Positions 7,706 to 17,115 of a stretch of 64,000 bases of DNA are shown here, one piece after another. Under the pieces are notes generated by a model. It saw nothing but the letters and a program-made list of their open reading frames with translations, was not told where the DNA came from and ran no database searches. Source of the stretch: an uncultured Bacteroidota bacterium (GTDB lineage Bacteria > Bacteroidota > Bacteroidia > Flavobacteriales > Flavobacteriaceae); assembly GCA_902526165.1 (NCBI GenBank), contig CABZKA010000001.1:1-64000 (forward strand), read 5' to 3'. Within the stretch, counting starts at the first letter, position 1; each line of letters opens with the position of its first letter. A program made the translations under genes and the position numbers.

Positions 7706-10700
7706 GTTTATTAATCCTTCATCAACTGAGCTTATATTTTCAAACACAACATATAATTTATTTTTTTCTTTCAGTTTACAGTTTGGAGTTTGATTAATTA
7801 TTTTTAAAACCTTTACAAAAGTTGTAGAATTAAAATATTCATGATTTTTATCAGAAATAAAATAACATATCATTTTTTTATTTTTTAAAACAATTTTTTC
7901 AAATCCAATTTTACGAGCGATCCACTTTAATTTTATACTATTGATTAAGTTTTTTGATTCCTTTGGAATCTTACCAAATCTATCTATAATTCTTTTTGTG
8001 AAACTATGCAGTTCCTTTTCATTTTCAATTTTTGATAGTTCCTTATACAATGATAATCTTTCATCAATTTGTGGGACATATGAATTTGGAAACAATATTT
8101 CTTGATCTGTATCTATTATAACTTCCTTATTATTACTGAAATCTTTACCTTTTGTTTGAAAAACTTTTTTGAACTCGTCTGATTTCAACTCTTCAACAGC
8201 TTCATTTAAAATTTTTTGGTACGTATCAAATCCAATATCATTTATAAAACCACTTTGTTCCCCACCCAATAAATTTCCTGCTCCTCTGATTTCTAAATCT
8301 TTCATGGCAATGTTAAATCCTGCGCCTAAATGATTAAATTGGCTTATAGCATTTATTCTTTTTTTTGCTTCAATTGTTAAAGATCCTGATTCAGGAGTAA
8401 TAAAATAACAGTAAGCATTTTTATTACTTCTACCTACCCTTCCTCTCATTTGATGCAAGTCACTCAACCCAAAATTTTGTGCATTATTAATAAAAATTGT
8501 ATTTGCATTTGGAACATCTAAACCACTTTCAATTATGGTTGTGGAAACTAAAATATCGAATTCATTATTTATAAATTCAAGCATTATTTTTTCTAGTTGA
8601 TTTCCACCAATTTTACTGTGAGCTATTTTAATAATTGCTTCAGGAATAAGTACTTTTAATAACTCACCAAAATCAAGAATATTTTCAATTTTATTGTGAA
8701 CAAAGAATATTTGTCCGCCTCTTTCAAGTTCGTACAAAACTGCATCACGTATTATCTTTTTATCAAAGCGAATAATTTCAGTTTGAATTGGTACTCTGTT
8801 TAATGGAGGTGTATTAATTATTGACAAGTCTCTAGCAGACATAAGACTATATTGAAGTGTTCTTGGGATTGGGGTTGCTGTTAATGTTAAAACATCTATA
8901 TTTTCTTTCATTGACCTGATCCTTTCTTTTACATTAACACCAAATTTTTGTTCTTCGTCAACAACTAACAATCCAAGATTATCATACAATACTTTTTCAT
9001 TAACTAATTGGTGAGTGCCAACAATTAAGTCCAATTTACCTGATTTTAATTTGTCCAGTATAATATTTTTATCAGAATTAGTCCTAAATCTATTTAGATA
9101 GTCAAATGAAATCGGAAAATTTTCAAAACGTTTTTTAAATGTTTTATAGTGTTGAAAAGCTAGTATAGTTGTTGGTACTAGGAAGGCTACCTGCCTTCCA
9201 TTGTCAATGGCTTTAAATGCTGCTCTTATTGCAATTTCAGTTTTACCAAAACCAACATCTCCACAAACTAAACGATCCATTGGATTTTCAGACTCCATAT
9301 CCATCTTAACTTGTTTGTTCGCTTTTATTTGATCTTCAGTTTCAACAAATAAAAAAGACGCTTCTAACTCATTTTGAAGCCAACTATCTTTTTTGTATTT
9401 AAAACCTTTAGAAATTTTTCTTTTAGCATAAGTTTTAATAAGATCAAAAGCAAGCTCCTTAATTTTTGTTTTTGCTTTATTCTTTATCCTGTCCCATGCA
9501 CCCGAACCTAATTTATATATTCTTGGTTTTGTCCCATCCTTACTATTATATTTTGATATTTTATGAAAGAGGTGGATACTGAGATAGATTACATCACCTT
9601 CACCATATGAAAGTTTAATTGCTTCTTGTTTTCTACCATTATTTTCAATTTTTGTGAGACCTTTATATATTCCAATTCCATGATCTATATGTGTCACATA
9701 ATCATCAATTTTCAATTTGTTAATCTCATCAACATTAACTCTTTTAATTTTAGAGTAAACTTTTGAAATTTTATACTTATGAAACCTATTGAATATTTGA
9801 TGATCTGAAAAAAATACCTTTTTTTCATCGTGATCAATAAATCCTTCGAATAAGGATTTTTTTATTAGTTTAAATTCATACTTTTTAATGTGTTTTGAAA
9901 GAAGTTGCTGAAGTCTATCTTTTTGACTTTCATTTGTATAATACAAGTTGATTTTATAACCTTTAGCCCACATCTCATTCAGACTTTCATTAAGCATATC
10001 AATTCTTTTATTGAATGCAGGCTGTGGACTTGTTTTGAAAATTAAATCAACTTTACTCTCATATTCTGATATAAGTATTTTATGATAATTTTTAATTGAA
10101 TTTTTAAATTCATATTCATTTAAACTGTAGTCTTCAGTTCCATTATTTTTTGATATTTCCTTTAGAACAGCGTTAATATCATCTATTATTAATATGGAGT
10201 CTTTATTTATTAGATTAAAAAAACCTTCATTTCCATTACTTAAAATATTGGGAGTAATTTTTATTGAATTCAAATTTTTTATTGAAAGCTGAGTATTGAT
10301 ATTGAATTCTCGGATACTTTCAATCAAATCATCATCAAATTCAATTCTTATTGGATTTGTATTGGAAAAAGAAAATATATCAAGGATATTCCCTCTGGAT
10401 GAGAATTCACCTGGCTCATGGACAAAATCTCTTTTTATAAAATTAAGCTCAAATAAATCCTCAATAAACTTTGTTAAATTAAGTTTCAATCCTTTTTTTA
10501 TGTTGATGGTTTTCTTTGAAAGATTTTTCTGACATGGTACTTTTTCTATTATTGAATCAGTGGATAAAACATAAACTTGGTTTTTATTTTGATTTATTTC
10601 GTTTAGTATTTTAGTACGGCTGAGGATATTACTTTTATCTTCTATTTTGTTTGAACTTTTTCTAAATCTAGATGGAAAATAATTAAGATCCTTATCAACT

Positions 10701-10933
10701 GTATCATACAAGTCTGTATAGATATATGATGATTTTTCTATGTCATTGGTTAAATAAAAAACAGGTCTATTTAACTTTTTAAATAGCTTAAAAATTAAAA
10801 CAGAAATTGACGATCCAGTGACACCCTTTATTTTAATATTATCTTTATTTAGGGCAATAGATTCTAGGAGGTTATCGAAAGTAGACACCTTTATTTTTTC
10901 TTTATCATTTTTGTTTTCATCAATTCTATTCAT
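7691..10933 (-). CDS. mfd: Transcription-repair coupling factor
   Basis: Mfd is the superfamily 2 translocase that removes RNA polymerase stalled at lesions and recruits UvrA. About 1080 residues from ATG 10933 (a TTG one codon upstream is the track start). Order: an N-terminal UvrB-like region (about 30-330), the RNA-polymerase-interacting CarD-like domain near residue 410 (LKIDDYVTHIDHGIGIYKG), Walker A near residue 560 (CGDVGFGKTEIAIRAAF), DEEQ box (VVDEEQKFGV), TATPIPRTL motif, and a C-terminal TRCF domain. It is a little shorter than the 1148-residue E. coli protein, mostly in the N-terminal part. Diverges from the GNAT gene across about 130 bases. Confidence 0.95.
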   Translation of the reverse strand: MNRIDENKNDKEKIKVSTFDNLLESIALNKDNIKIKGVTGSSISVLIFKLFKKLNRPVFYLTNDIEKSSYIYTDLYDTVDKDLNYFPSRFRKSSNKIEDKSNILSRTKILNEINQNKNQVYVLSTDSIIEKVPCQKNLSKKTINIKKGLKLNLTKFIEDLFELNFIKRDFVHEPGEFSSRGNILDIFSFSNTNPIRIEFDDDLIESIREFNINTQLSIKNLNSIKITPNILSNGNEGFFNLINKDSILIIDDINAVLKEISKNNGTEDYSLNEYEFKNSIKNYHKILISEYESKVDLIFKTSPQPAFNKRIDMLNESLNEMWAKGYKINLYYTNESQKDRLQQLLSKHIKKYEFKLIKKSLFEGFIDHDEKKVFFSDHQIFNRFHKYKISKVYSKIKRVNVDEINKLKIDDYVTHIDHGIGIYKGLTKIENNGRKQEAIKLSYGEGDVIYLSIHLFHKISKYNSKDGTKPRIYKLGSGAWDRIKNKAKTKIKELAFDLIKTYAKRKISKGFKYKKDSWLQNELEASFLFVETEDQIKANKQVKMDMESENPMDRLVCGDVGFGKTEIAIRAAFKAIDNGRQVAFLVPTTILAFQHYKTFKKRFENFPISFDYLNRFRTNSDKNIILDKLKSGKLDLIVGTHQLVNEKVLYDNLGLLVVDEEQKFGVNVKERIRSMKENIDVLTLTATPIPRTLQYSLMSARDLSIINTPPLNRVPIQTEIIRFDKKIIRDAVLYELERGGQIFFVHNKIENILDFGELLKVLIPEAIIKIAHSKIGGNQLEKIMLEFINNEFDILVSTTIIESGLDVPNANTIFINNAQNFGLSDLHQMRGRVGRSNKNAYCYFITPESGSLTIEAKKRINAISQFNHLGAGFNIAMKDLEIRGAGNLLGGEQSGFINDIGFDTYQKILNEAVEELKSDEFKKVFQTKGKDFSNNKEVIIDTDQEILFPNSYVPQIDERLSLYKELSKIENEKELHSFTKRIIDRFGKIPKESKNLINSIKLKWIARKIGFEKIVLKNKKMICYFISDKNHEYFNSTTFVKVLKIINQTPNCKLKEKNKLYVVFENISSVDEGLINLNIF

Positions 10934-10978
10934 CAATTGGAAAATCCATGAAAAGCAAAGCGAATATAAAAAGACTAA

Positions 10979-10992
10979 GTTACATATGTAAC
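10979..10992. promoter_or_regulatory. 14-bp perfect palindrome between mfd and the GNAT gene
   Basis: GTTACATATGTAAC is a perfect palindrome in the divergent intergenic region, 46 bases before the mfd start and 75 bases before the GNAT start. Size and placement suit a dimeric transcription factor operator acting on one or both genes. The half-site ATGTAAC also appears in the palindrome upstream of metK. No regulator can be named. Confidence 0.4.
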
Positions 10993-11049
10993 AAAATTCC
11001 TTTATTATATTGAAGATTTTTTAAAATTATGTTTTTATTAAGATTCAAT

Positions 11050-11057
11050 TAGTTTTG
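11050..11057 (+). promoter_or_regulatory. Candidate Bacteroidetes -7 promoter box before the GNAT gene
   Basis: TAGTTTTG fits the Bacteroidetes -7 consensus TAnnTTTG and lies 9 bases before the ATG at 11067. A start site about 7 bases downstream would give an almost leaderless mRNA. No TTG box is visible at the expected -33 distance, so support is partial. Confidence 0.3.
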
Positions 11058-11066
11058 TAGTATAAT

Positions 11067-11552
11067 ATGAACTTTTTAATTCGAAAAGCAAATCAAGATG
11101 ACATGCAAGAGGTTTTGTCTTTAATCAAAGAACTTGCTTTATTTGAAAAAGAACCTGATGAAGTGGAGGTCAGCAGGGAGGAATTAATCAGTGATGGTTT
11201 TGGAGATAAAAAAAGTTTCTGCTGTTTTGTTGCCGAAATGGAATCCAAAATTATTGGGATGGCTTTATTTTATCCAAGATACTCCACATGGAAGGGTAAA
11301 GTACTACACTTAGAGGACTTAATAGTTAGTGAAAAATTTAGAGGAAAAGGGGTTGGCTATGCTTTATTTTCAAAATTCATTAATTATGCACACAAAAAGA
11401 AAGTAAGAAGAGTTCAATGGGTTGTTTTAGACTGGAATACCTCTGCAATTAAGTTTTATAAAAGAAGTGGTGGAGAAATTTTAGATGATTGGAGAGTTAC
11501 AATAATGAATAGAAATTCAATTAAGAAATTTATAGATAGTGAAAGTATTTAA
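11067..11552 (+). CDS. GNAT-family N-acetyltransferase, SSAT-like
   Basis: 161 residues spanning one GNAT domain. The start MNFLIRKANQDDMQEVLSLI and the block KEPDEVEVSREEL resemble the spermidine/thialysine acetyltransferase (SSAT-like) group; the acetyl-CoA loop is RGKGVGYALFSKF and the C-terminal strand has WVVLDWNTSAIKFYKRSG. It would transfer acetyl from acetyl-CoA to a small amine such as a polyamine or lysine analogue; the acceptor is not certain. The 3' end overlaps the lysC start by 14 bases, implying translational coupling, which fits a link to lysine or diamine metabolism but does not prove it. Confidence 0.85.
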   Translation: MNFLIRKANQDDMQEVLSLIKELALFEKEPDEVEVSREELISDGFGDKKSFCCFVAEMESKIIGMALFYPRYSTWKGKVLHLEDLIVSEKFRGKGVGYALFSKFINYAHKKKVRRVQWVVLDWNTSAIKFYKRSGGEILDDWRVTIMNRNSIKKFIDSESI

Positions 11553-12789
11553 GTTTGGTGGTGCATCTGTAAAAAGTTCAGATAGTATCAGAAATATTGT
11601 AGAGATTATAAGATTATACGGAACAAATGAATTGATTATTGTAGTTTCTGCTATGGACAAAACAACAAATTCACTGGAAAACGTACTTGAACTCTATTTA
11701 AAAAATAATCAAGAATACCTGCAAAAAATTGATCAGATCTTTAGATTTCATGACAAAATATGTAGGGATCTTTTCCCTAAAAATCATAATGTTTTCAGTG
11801 GATTAAAAAACATTATTACAAAACTAGTTTCTTTTTTAAAAAATAATAAGTCACCAAACTATTCTTTTGTATACGATCAAACTGTTTCATATGGTGAATT
11901 AATATCAACATTTATTATTAATAGCTATTTTATTGAAGAAAAATTAAAAACAAATTTTATTGATGCTAGAAATTGTATTAAAACAGACTCTAATTATAGG
12001 GGGGGTAATATCATTTGGGATAAAACAAATGAAAATATCAGAGATAATATTAAGATAAATCAACTGAATCTAACTCAAGGCTTTATAGCTAGTGATAAAA
12101 ATAATTTTAATGTTACGCTTGGCAGAGAAGGATCTGATTACAGCGCAGCTATTTTTGCTTTTGCAGTAAATGCAGAATCTCTAACAATTTGGAAGGACGT
12201 GAAAGGTCTTTTAAATGGTGATCCAAAATATTTCAAAAATACAGAGTTGATAAAAACTATTTCATATTCTGAAGCCATTGAACTTGCTTTTTATGGTGCG
12301 TCTGTAATTCATCCAAAAACATTGCAGCCTTTGCAAAAAAAAGAAATTCCATTGTATGTAAAATCTTTTGAAAAACCGGATCAGAATGGTACAGAAATAA
12401 ATAAAAACCTGGAGCTTAGCCCAAAAGTACCTTGCTATATCTTTAAGAATAAAATGATTTTTATAAAGATTTTTTCATTGGACTTTTCCTTTGCTATTGA
12501 TGAAAACCTTAGTCATATATTCAAAAAAATTGATGAATGTAAAATGAAAGTTGATGTTATACAAAATTCAGCTATTAGTTTTTCTATTTGTCTTAATGAT
12601 AAATATGATCAGATCGATAACCTACTTAAAAATTTACAAGAAAAATTTAAAATAGAAGTATTTAAAAATACATCACTGTATACTATAAGACACTTTGACG
12701 AAAAATCAATAGAGGTTGTGAGTAAAGGAAAAAAATTACTACTTGAACAAAGAACTGAAAAGACAGTCAAATTAATTTTTTCTGGCTAG
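11539..12789 (+). CDS. lysC: Aspartate kinase, monofunctional
   Basis: 416 residues from a GTG start lying inside the 3' end of the GNAT gene. The N-terminal amino-acid kinase domain shows KFGGASVKSS (phosphate/substrate loop), TLGREGSDYSAAIFA and IWKDVKGLLNGDP; the end of the domain has AIELAFYGASVIHPKTLQP. Residues about 300-416 hold a divergent tandem ACT region expected to bind feedback amino acids. Reaction: ATP plus L-aspartate to aspartyl-4-phosphate, entry to lysine, threonine, methionine and diaminopimelate synthesis. No homoserine dehydrogenase domain is fused. Its 3' end overlaps the convergent dehydrogenase gene by 18 bases. Confidence 0.92.
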   Translation: MKVFKFGGASVKSSDSIRNIVEIIRLYGTNELIIVVSAMDKTTNSLENVLELYLKNNQEYLQKIDQIFRFHDKICRDLFPKNHNVFSGLKNIITKLVSFLKNNKSPNYSFVYDQTVSYGELISTFIINSYFIEEKLKTNFIDARNCIKTDSNYRGGNIIWDKTNENIRDNIKINQLNLTQGFIASDKNNFNVTLGREGSDYSAAIFAFAVNAESLTIWKDVKGLLNGDPKYFKNTELIKTISYSEAIELAFYGASVIHPKTLQPLQKKEIPLYVKSFEKPDQNGTEINKNLELSPKVPCYIFKNKMIFIKIFSLDFSFAIDENLSHIFKKIDECKMKVDVIQNSAISFSICLNDKYDQIDNLLKNLQEKFKIEVFKNTSLYTIRHFDEKSIEVVSKGKKLLLEQRTEKTVKLIFSG

Positions 12790-13707
12790 AAATTTTTTGA
12801 TCTTATCCACTGTAATTTCTGCTAGTTTAATTTTACTCTCATTAGACCATCCTGCAGTGTGAGGAGTCAAAATTACATTTTCAAATTTCTTTAACTCTTC
12901 AAAACTAACGTCATCATTTAAAGAAAAGAAACTTTTAGTTTCATTCTCCAAAACATCCAATCCAGCACCGGAAACTTTACCATCTTTTAATGCAAATATT
13001 AAATCTTCAGTGTTAACACATTCTCCTCTTGATGTATTTAATAAATAGAATGGTTTTTTACAATCACTGATAAATTTTTTGTTAATTAAGTGATGACTTA
13101 ATTTATTCAAATCTGTATGTACACTAATAATATCGGATTTTTCTTTTAGTTCAGAAACTGTAACCTGTTTTGCATATTCATCGCCTAAATCTTTTTTTAA
13201 ATCATTAAATATAACATTGCAATTAAATCCTAAAAGTTTCCTGGCAAAACTTTTACCTGCTTTTCCGTAACCAATAATACCAATTGTTTTTCCTTCAACT
13301 TCAAAACCTCTATTCTCTTCTCTTTTTCTTAAATTGCTTTGCATCTCAACATGGGACTTTGTAATTTTTTTTGATAAATCCAGTAGCAGCCCAAGCGTAT
13401 GTTCACCAACAGCATTTGAATTACCTTCACCAGATGTAATCAACTCAATATTTTTTTTCATTAAGTATTCGCAATCTATATTTTCAATTCCTGAACCTAC
13501 TCTCGCTACAAATTTTAAATTAACAGCTTTATCAATAAGATTTTTATCGATTTTTATTCTACTTCTTACAACTAGTCCGTGATAGTCACCTATTATATTT
13601 CCAATTTCAACTTTATTAGATGTTAAATCAATATCATTTTTAAGCCCCAATGCAGATAAGCTTTTCTTAATCATACTATGATTACTGTCAAGGTGAAGAA
13701 TTTTCAT
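12772..13707 (-). CDS. D-3-phosphoglycerate dehydrogenase-like 2-hydroxyacid dehydrogenase, no ACT domain
   Basis: 311 residues of the D-isomer 2-hydroxyacid dehydrogenase family. NAD-binding fold: GIIGYGKAGKSFARKLLG; catalytic residues visible as Arg in LLNTSRGECVN, Glu in DVLENE and His in LTPHTAGWSNES. The most likely reaction is oxidation of 3-phosphoglycerate to 3-phosphohydroxypyruvate, first step of serine synthesis; other 2-hydroxyacids cannot be excluded. It lacks the C-terminal ACT/regulatory region of long SerA, so serine feedback by that route is not expected. Last gene of the minus-strand operon, 4 bases after mgtE. Confidence 0.82.
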   Translation of the reverse strand: MKILHLDSNHSMIKKSLSALGLKNDIDLTSNKVEIGNIIGDYHGLVVRSRIKIDKNLIDKAVNLKFVARVGSGIENIDCEYLMKKNIELITSGEGNSNAVGEHTLGLLLDLSKKITKSHVEMQSNLRKREENRGFEVEGKTIGIIGYGKAGKSFARKLLGFNCNVIFNDLKKDLGDEYAKQVTVSELKEKSDIISVHTDLNKLSHHLINKKFISDCKKPFYLLNTSRGECVNTEDLIFALKDGKVSGAGLDVLENETKSFFSLNDDVSFEELKKFENVILTPHTAGWSNESKIKLAEITVDKIKKFLARKN

Positions 13708-13711
13708 TTTC

Positions 13712-15070
13712 CTAAAAACCTAAGATTATTTTTGCTAAGTAGAAAAAAAGTAAAATTCCAATAACGTCATTGCCAGTGGTAATAAAGGGACCCGTAGCAA
13801 TTGCAGGGTCAACATCTAGTTTATTTAGGATAATTGGAACTGCTGTTCCGATAAGAGCAGCAACAACTATTACACAAATCATAGAAGCGCTGATTGTCAA
13901 ACTCATTTCAATTGGTTGATTAATAAATAGTCCAAAAATAAAAATAAATAAACTCAGTATGATTCCGTTTAAAATTGTTAAACTTACTTCTTTAAATAAT
14001 CTTCTAAAAACACTTCCTTTTATTAAGTCATTTGCTAAGCCTTGAACAACAATTGCTGAAGATTGAACGCCAACATTTCCGGCCATTGCAGCAATTAGTG
14101 GTGTATAGAAAAACAAAGCTCTCAACGATTCTGAAGCCATAATTTCCTCAAAACTCTCAAGAATAAAAACACTTCCTAGTCCTCCAAAAAGTCCTAAAAT
14201 TAGCCAAGGCAATCTGGCTTTAGAGAGTTCAAAAATTGAATCATCCGCTTCAACATCATTTGAAATACCCGCAGCTAATAAATAATCTTCCTCAGCCTCA
14301 TCTTTAATAAAATCTACTATATCATCAATTGTAATTCTTCCAAGTAGTTTTCTTTCATCATTTACAACTGGAATTGCTTCTAAGTCATATTTCGTCATTA
14401 ATTTAACCACATTTTCACCACTGTCATTAACATTCACATAATCAACTTTTGGGATGTAAATTTGTTTTATTTTCTTTTTTGATGGAGACATAATCAAGTC
14501 TTTTAGGGACAGTCTTCCAATTAGTTCCTCTTTCTTGTTTAAAACATAAATAGAATGCACTCGTGTAATGTCTTTAGCCTGATTTCGGATTTCTCTTAAA
14601 CATTTTAACACACTCCAATTTTCATTTACACTTATAAGTTCTTTTGCCATCAATCCACCCGCACTATCCTCATCATACTTTAATAATTCCCTAATATTTT
14701 CTGTTATGTTTTCATCTTTTATAAGTGAAATAACTTTTTCTTTTTTTTCTTCGGGAAGCTCAGATAAAATATCAACCGCATCATCACTATCAAGTTCTTT
14801 TATTTCAAAAGCAATTTCTTTTTCAGAAAGTTCCTTTAAAATTTTCTCTCTGACATCATCATCAAGTTCGGTAAGAACATCAGATGTCTTATCACTATCT
14901 ATAAGTTTTATTAAGTATATACTGTCGTTAAAGCTAAGCTCATTAACTAGTTCTGCTAAATCTGCGTAGTGCAGGTTTTTAACAATATTTTTAATTTCCT
15001 TATTATTCTTTTTAAGAATTAAGTCTGAAATATTGTTTATTAGCTCATTTGATAGTTTAAATCTTTTCAT
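13712..15070 (-). CDS. mgtE: MgtE magnesium transporter
   Basis: 452 residues with full MgtE architecture: a cytosolic MgtE_N superhelical domain rich in repeats such as LSELPEEKKEKVISLIKDE (about 30-130), a CBS pair (about 135-255; for example GRLSLKDLI and GRITIDDIVDFI), and a five-helix membrane domain (about 285-450) with AGNVGVQSSAIVVQGLA and the conserved end TGNDVIGILLFFYLA. It is an inner-membrane Mg2+ channel gated by cytosolic Mg2+ through the N and CBS domains. Overlaps ksgA by 14 bases upstream, an unusual functional neighbour but the spacing says operon. Confidence 0.95.
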   Translation of the reverse strand: MKRFKLSNELINNISDLILKKNNKEIKNIVKNLHYADLAELVNELSFNDSIYLIKLIDSDKTSDVLTELDDDVREKILKELSEKEIAFEIKELDSDDAVDILSELPEEKKEKVISLIKDENITENIRELLKYDEDSAGGLMAKELISVNENWSVLKCLREIRNQAKDITRVHSIYVLNKKEELIGRLSLKDLIMSPSKKKIKQIYIPKVDYVNVNDSGENVVKLMTKYDLEAIPVVNDERKLLGRITIDDIVDFIKDEAEEDYLLAAGISNDVEADDSIFELSKARLPWLILGLFGGLGSVFILESFEEIMASESLRALFFYTPLIAAMAGNVGVQSSAIVVQGLANDLIKGSVFRRLFKEVSLTILNGIILSLFIFIFGLFINQPIEMSLTISASMICVIVVAALIGTAVPIILNKLDVDPAIATGPFITTGNDVIGILLFFYLAKIILGF

Positions 15071-15830
15071 TATTCAACAAATTTGTTAAACTGATAAACT
15101 CCAAAACCCCTAACTCTTCGGGTCTTTTATCAAAGATAGGATTATCAAATTTAATTTGTGAATAATTTAAGGTCTTTAAGCTATTTCTTATTTTTTTTCT
15201 TCTTAGGTTAAAAGTAGTTTTTACGACCTCTTTGAATAATTTCTCATTACAGTTTAGGTGGTTACGATCTTTAACAATCTTAATTACAGCAGAATTAATC
15301 TTTGGGGCAGGATAAAAATTATTCGGTCTAATCTTTATTTTCATCTCTACATTAAAATAGGCTTGTATTAGAACAGAAAGAACTCCATATTTTTTTGACC
15401 CCTTTGGACTACATATTCGCTCTGCAACCTCAAATTGAAACATACCCACCATTGATTGAACAATATCCCTGTTTTCATATATTTTAAATAATATTTGATT
15501 TGAAATGTTGTAAGGAAAGTTTCCAACAATTACCATTGGTGACTTAAAATTATTTAAATCAATTTTTAAAAAGTCTTCATTTATTATGTTGCCATTTATT
15601 TCTGTAATTGATTTTTGTAGATAGTCAACACAATCTCTATCAATTTCAATAAATTTCTTCTCAGCAATATCAATATTTATAATTTCCTTTGTTAAGGATC
15701 CCAACCCCGGTCCAATTTCAATTAATGAATGGCAATTTTTAACATCAATATATGATGCGATTTTAGTACTTAGATTTTTATTAATTAAAAAATTTTGACC
15801 GAATTTTTTCTTAGGCTTAAATGGAATCAA
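15057..15830 (-). CDS. rsmA: 16S rRNA dimethyladenosine transferase (KsgA/RsmA)
   Basis: 257 residues from a TTG start (MIPFKPKKKFGQNFLINKN). SAM-binding motif I is IEIGPGLGSLTKEI and the catalytic motif IV is VGNFPYNISNQILFK. It dimethylates two adjacent adenines in helix 45 of 16S rRNA late in small-subunit assembly. The C-terminal rRNA-binding helical domain is present. It follows serS by 4 bases and overlaps the mgtE start, so it sits inside a co-transcribed block. No unusual residues noted. Confidence 0.95.
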   Translation of the reverse strand: MIPFKPKKKFGQNFLINKNLSTKIASYIDVKNCHSLIEIGPGLGSLTKEIINIDIAEKKFIEIDRDCVDYLQKSITEINGNIINEDFLKIDLNNFKSPMVIVGNFPYNISNQILFKIYENRDIVQSMVGMFQFEVAERICSPKGSKKYGVLSVLIQAYFNVEMKIKIRPNNFYPAPKINSAVIKIVKDRNHLNCNEKLFKEVVKTTFNLRRKKIRNSLKTLNYSQIKFDNPIFDKRPEELGVLEFISLTNLLNNEKI

Positions 15831-15834
15831 AAGA

Positions 15835-17106
15835 TTATTTTATTTGTTTAAAACCTGTGTATTTATGCAGTATTTCAGGAATTTTTATGTGGTCTTTTTC
15901 TTGAAAATTTTCTAAAATGCATGCAACTATTCTCGGAAGTGCCAGTGAGCTTCCATTAAGTGTGTGCGCACAATATCTTTTCTTATCTCCAAAATCTATT
16001 TTGAGATTTAATCTATTGGATTGAAAACTTTCAAAGTTTGAAACAGAACTTACCTCAAGCCACTTGTTTTGCCCCATTGCATAAACTTCAAAATCATATG
16101 TTAGAGCTGAAGTAAATCCCAAATCACCACCGCAAAGTCGAACAATTCTAAATGGCAATTCAAGCTTAATTAGTAAATTTTTTACATGCTCTACCATTTC
16201 ATCTAAAACTTTATAAGAATTAATCGGGTCTTCAATTCTAACTATTTCAACTTTATCAAATTGATGAAGCCTATTTAACCCCCTGACATCGGAACCATAA
16301 CTTCCTGCTTCTCTCCTAAAGCATGGAGTATAGCCTGTAAGCTTTATTGGAACGCTATCTTTGTTAAGTGTTGTATTTCTATAAAAATTAGTTATAGGAA
16401 CTTCAGCTGTAGGTATTAAGTATAGTTTTTCATTTTCAACCTTATACATTTGCCCTTCCTTATCAGGCAATTGACCAGTGCCATGACCTGAACTTTCATT
16501 AATTAATATAGGAGGCTGAACTTCTGTATAATCATTTTTGATATTATAATCTAAAAAAAAGTTTATTAGTGACCTTTCAAGTTTTGCACCTTTATCAATG
16601 TAAGCAGGAAATCCCGCACCTGAAATTTTATTTCCAAGTTCAAAACTGATCAGGTTGTAATCAGAAGCTATTTCCCAATGTGGCTTTTGTTTATTTGTTA
16701 ATTTGTTAGTATCAGTTGATTGATAAATAATTTCATTGTCTTCTTCACCCTTACCTTCTTTAACTGAATGGTGAGGAACATTTGGAATATTATTTAAACT
16801 ATTAAGTAATTCTGATTTAATTTCATTTAGGTTTTTTTCTAACTTTTTAACTTCAGGTTTTAATGCTTCTACTTGCTTTTTTAATTCATTTCCAGAACTC
16901 TGATCACCAGATTTATAGTACTCACCAATTCTTTTTGATAATTGATTTTGTTGAGAAAGTATTTGATCAAGTTCCGATTGAGTAGTTCTTCTTTTTTTAT
17001 CAAAATCAATAACTAAATCTATTTCTTTAGAAAAATCTTTATTTCTTTTTTTTAAGCTTTCTGCAATTTGTGTTTTGTTATTAATTAAGTCTGATACAAT
17101 TAGCAT
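15835..17106 (-). CDS. serS: Seryl-tRNA synthetase
   Basis: 423 residues, class II synthetase. Residues about 30-110 form the long antiparallel coiled-coil arm that grips the tRNA-Ser variable arm. Motif 2 appears as GYTPCFRREAGSYGSDVRG and motif 3 as LNGSSLALPRIVACILEN. Reaction: ATP-dependent charging of tRNA-Ser with serine in the cytosol. The start ATG at 17106 begins the usual MLIVSDLINN-type N-terminus (MLxVxxIR in many relatives). Spacing is 9 bases from ribF and 4 from rsmA. Confidence 0.96.
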   Translation of the reverse strand: MLIVSDLINNKTQIAESLKKRNKDFSKEIDLVIDFDKKRRTTQSELDQILSQQNQLSKRIGEYYKSGDQSSGNELKKQVEALKPEVKKLEKNLNEIKSELLNSLNNIPNVPHHSVKEGKGEEDNEIIYQSTDTNKLTNKQKPHWEIASDYNLISFELGNKISGAGFPAYIDKGAKLERSLINFFLDYNIKNDYTEVQPPILINESSGHGTGQLPDKEGQMYKVENEKLYLIPTAEVPITNFYRNTTLNKDSVPIKLTGYTPCFRREAGSYGSDVRGLNRLHQFDKVEIVRIEDPINSYKVLDEMVEHVKNLLIKLELPFRIVRLCGGDLGFTSALTYDFEVYAMGQNKWLEVSSVSNFESFQSNRLNLKIDFGDKKRYCAHTLNGSSLALPRIVACILENFQEKDHIKIPEILHKYTGFKQIK

Positions 17107-17115
17107 ATTATAAAA

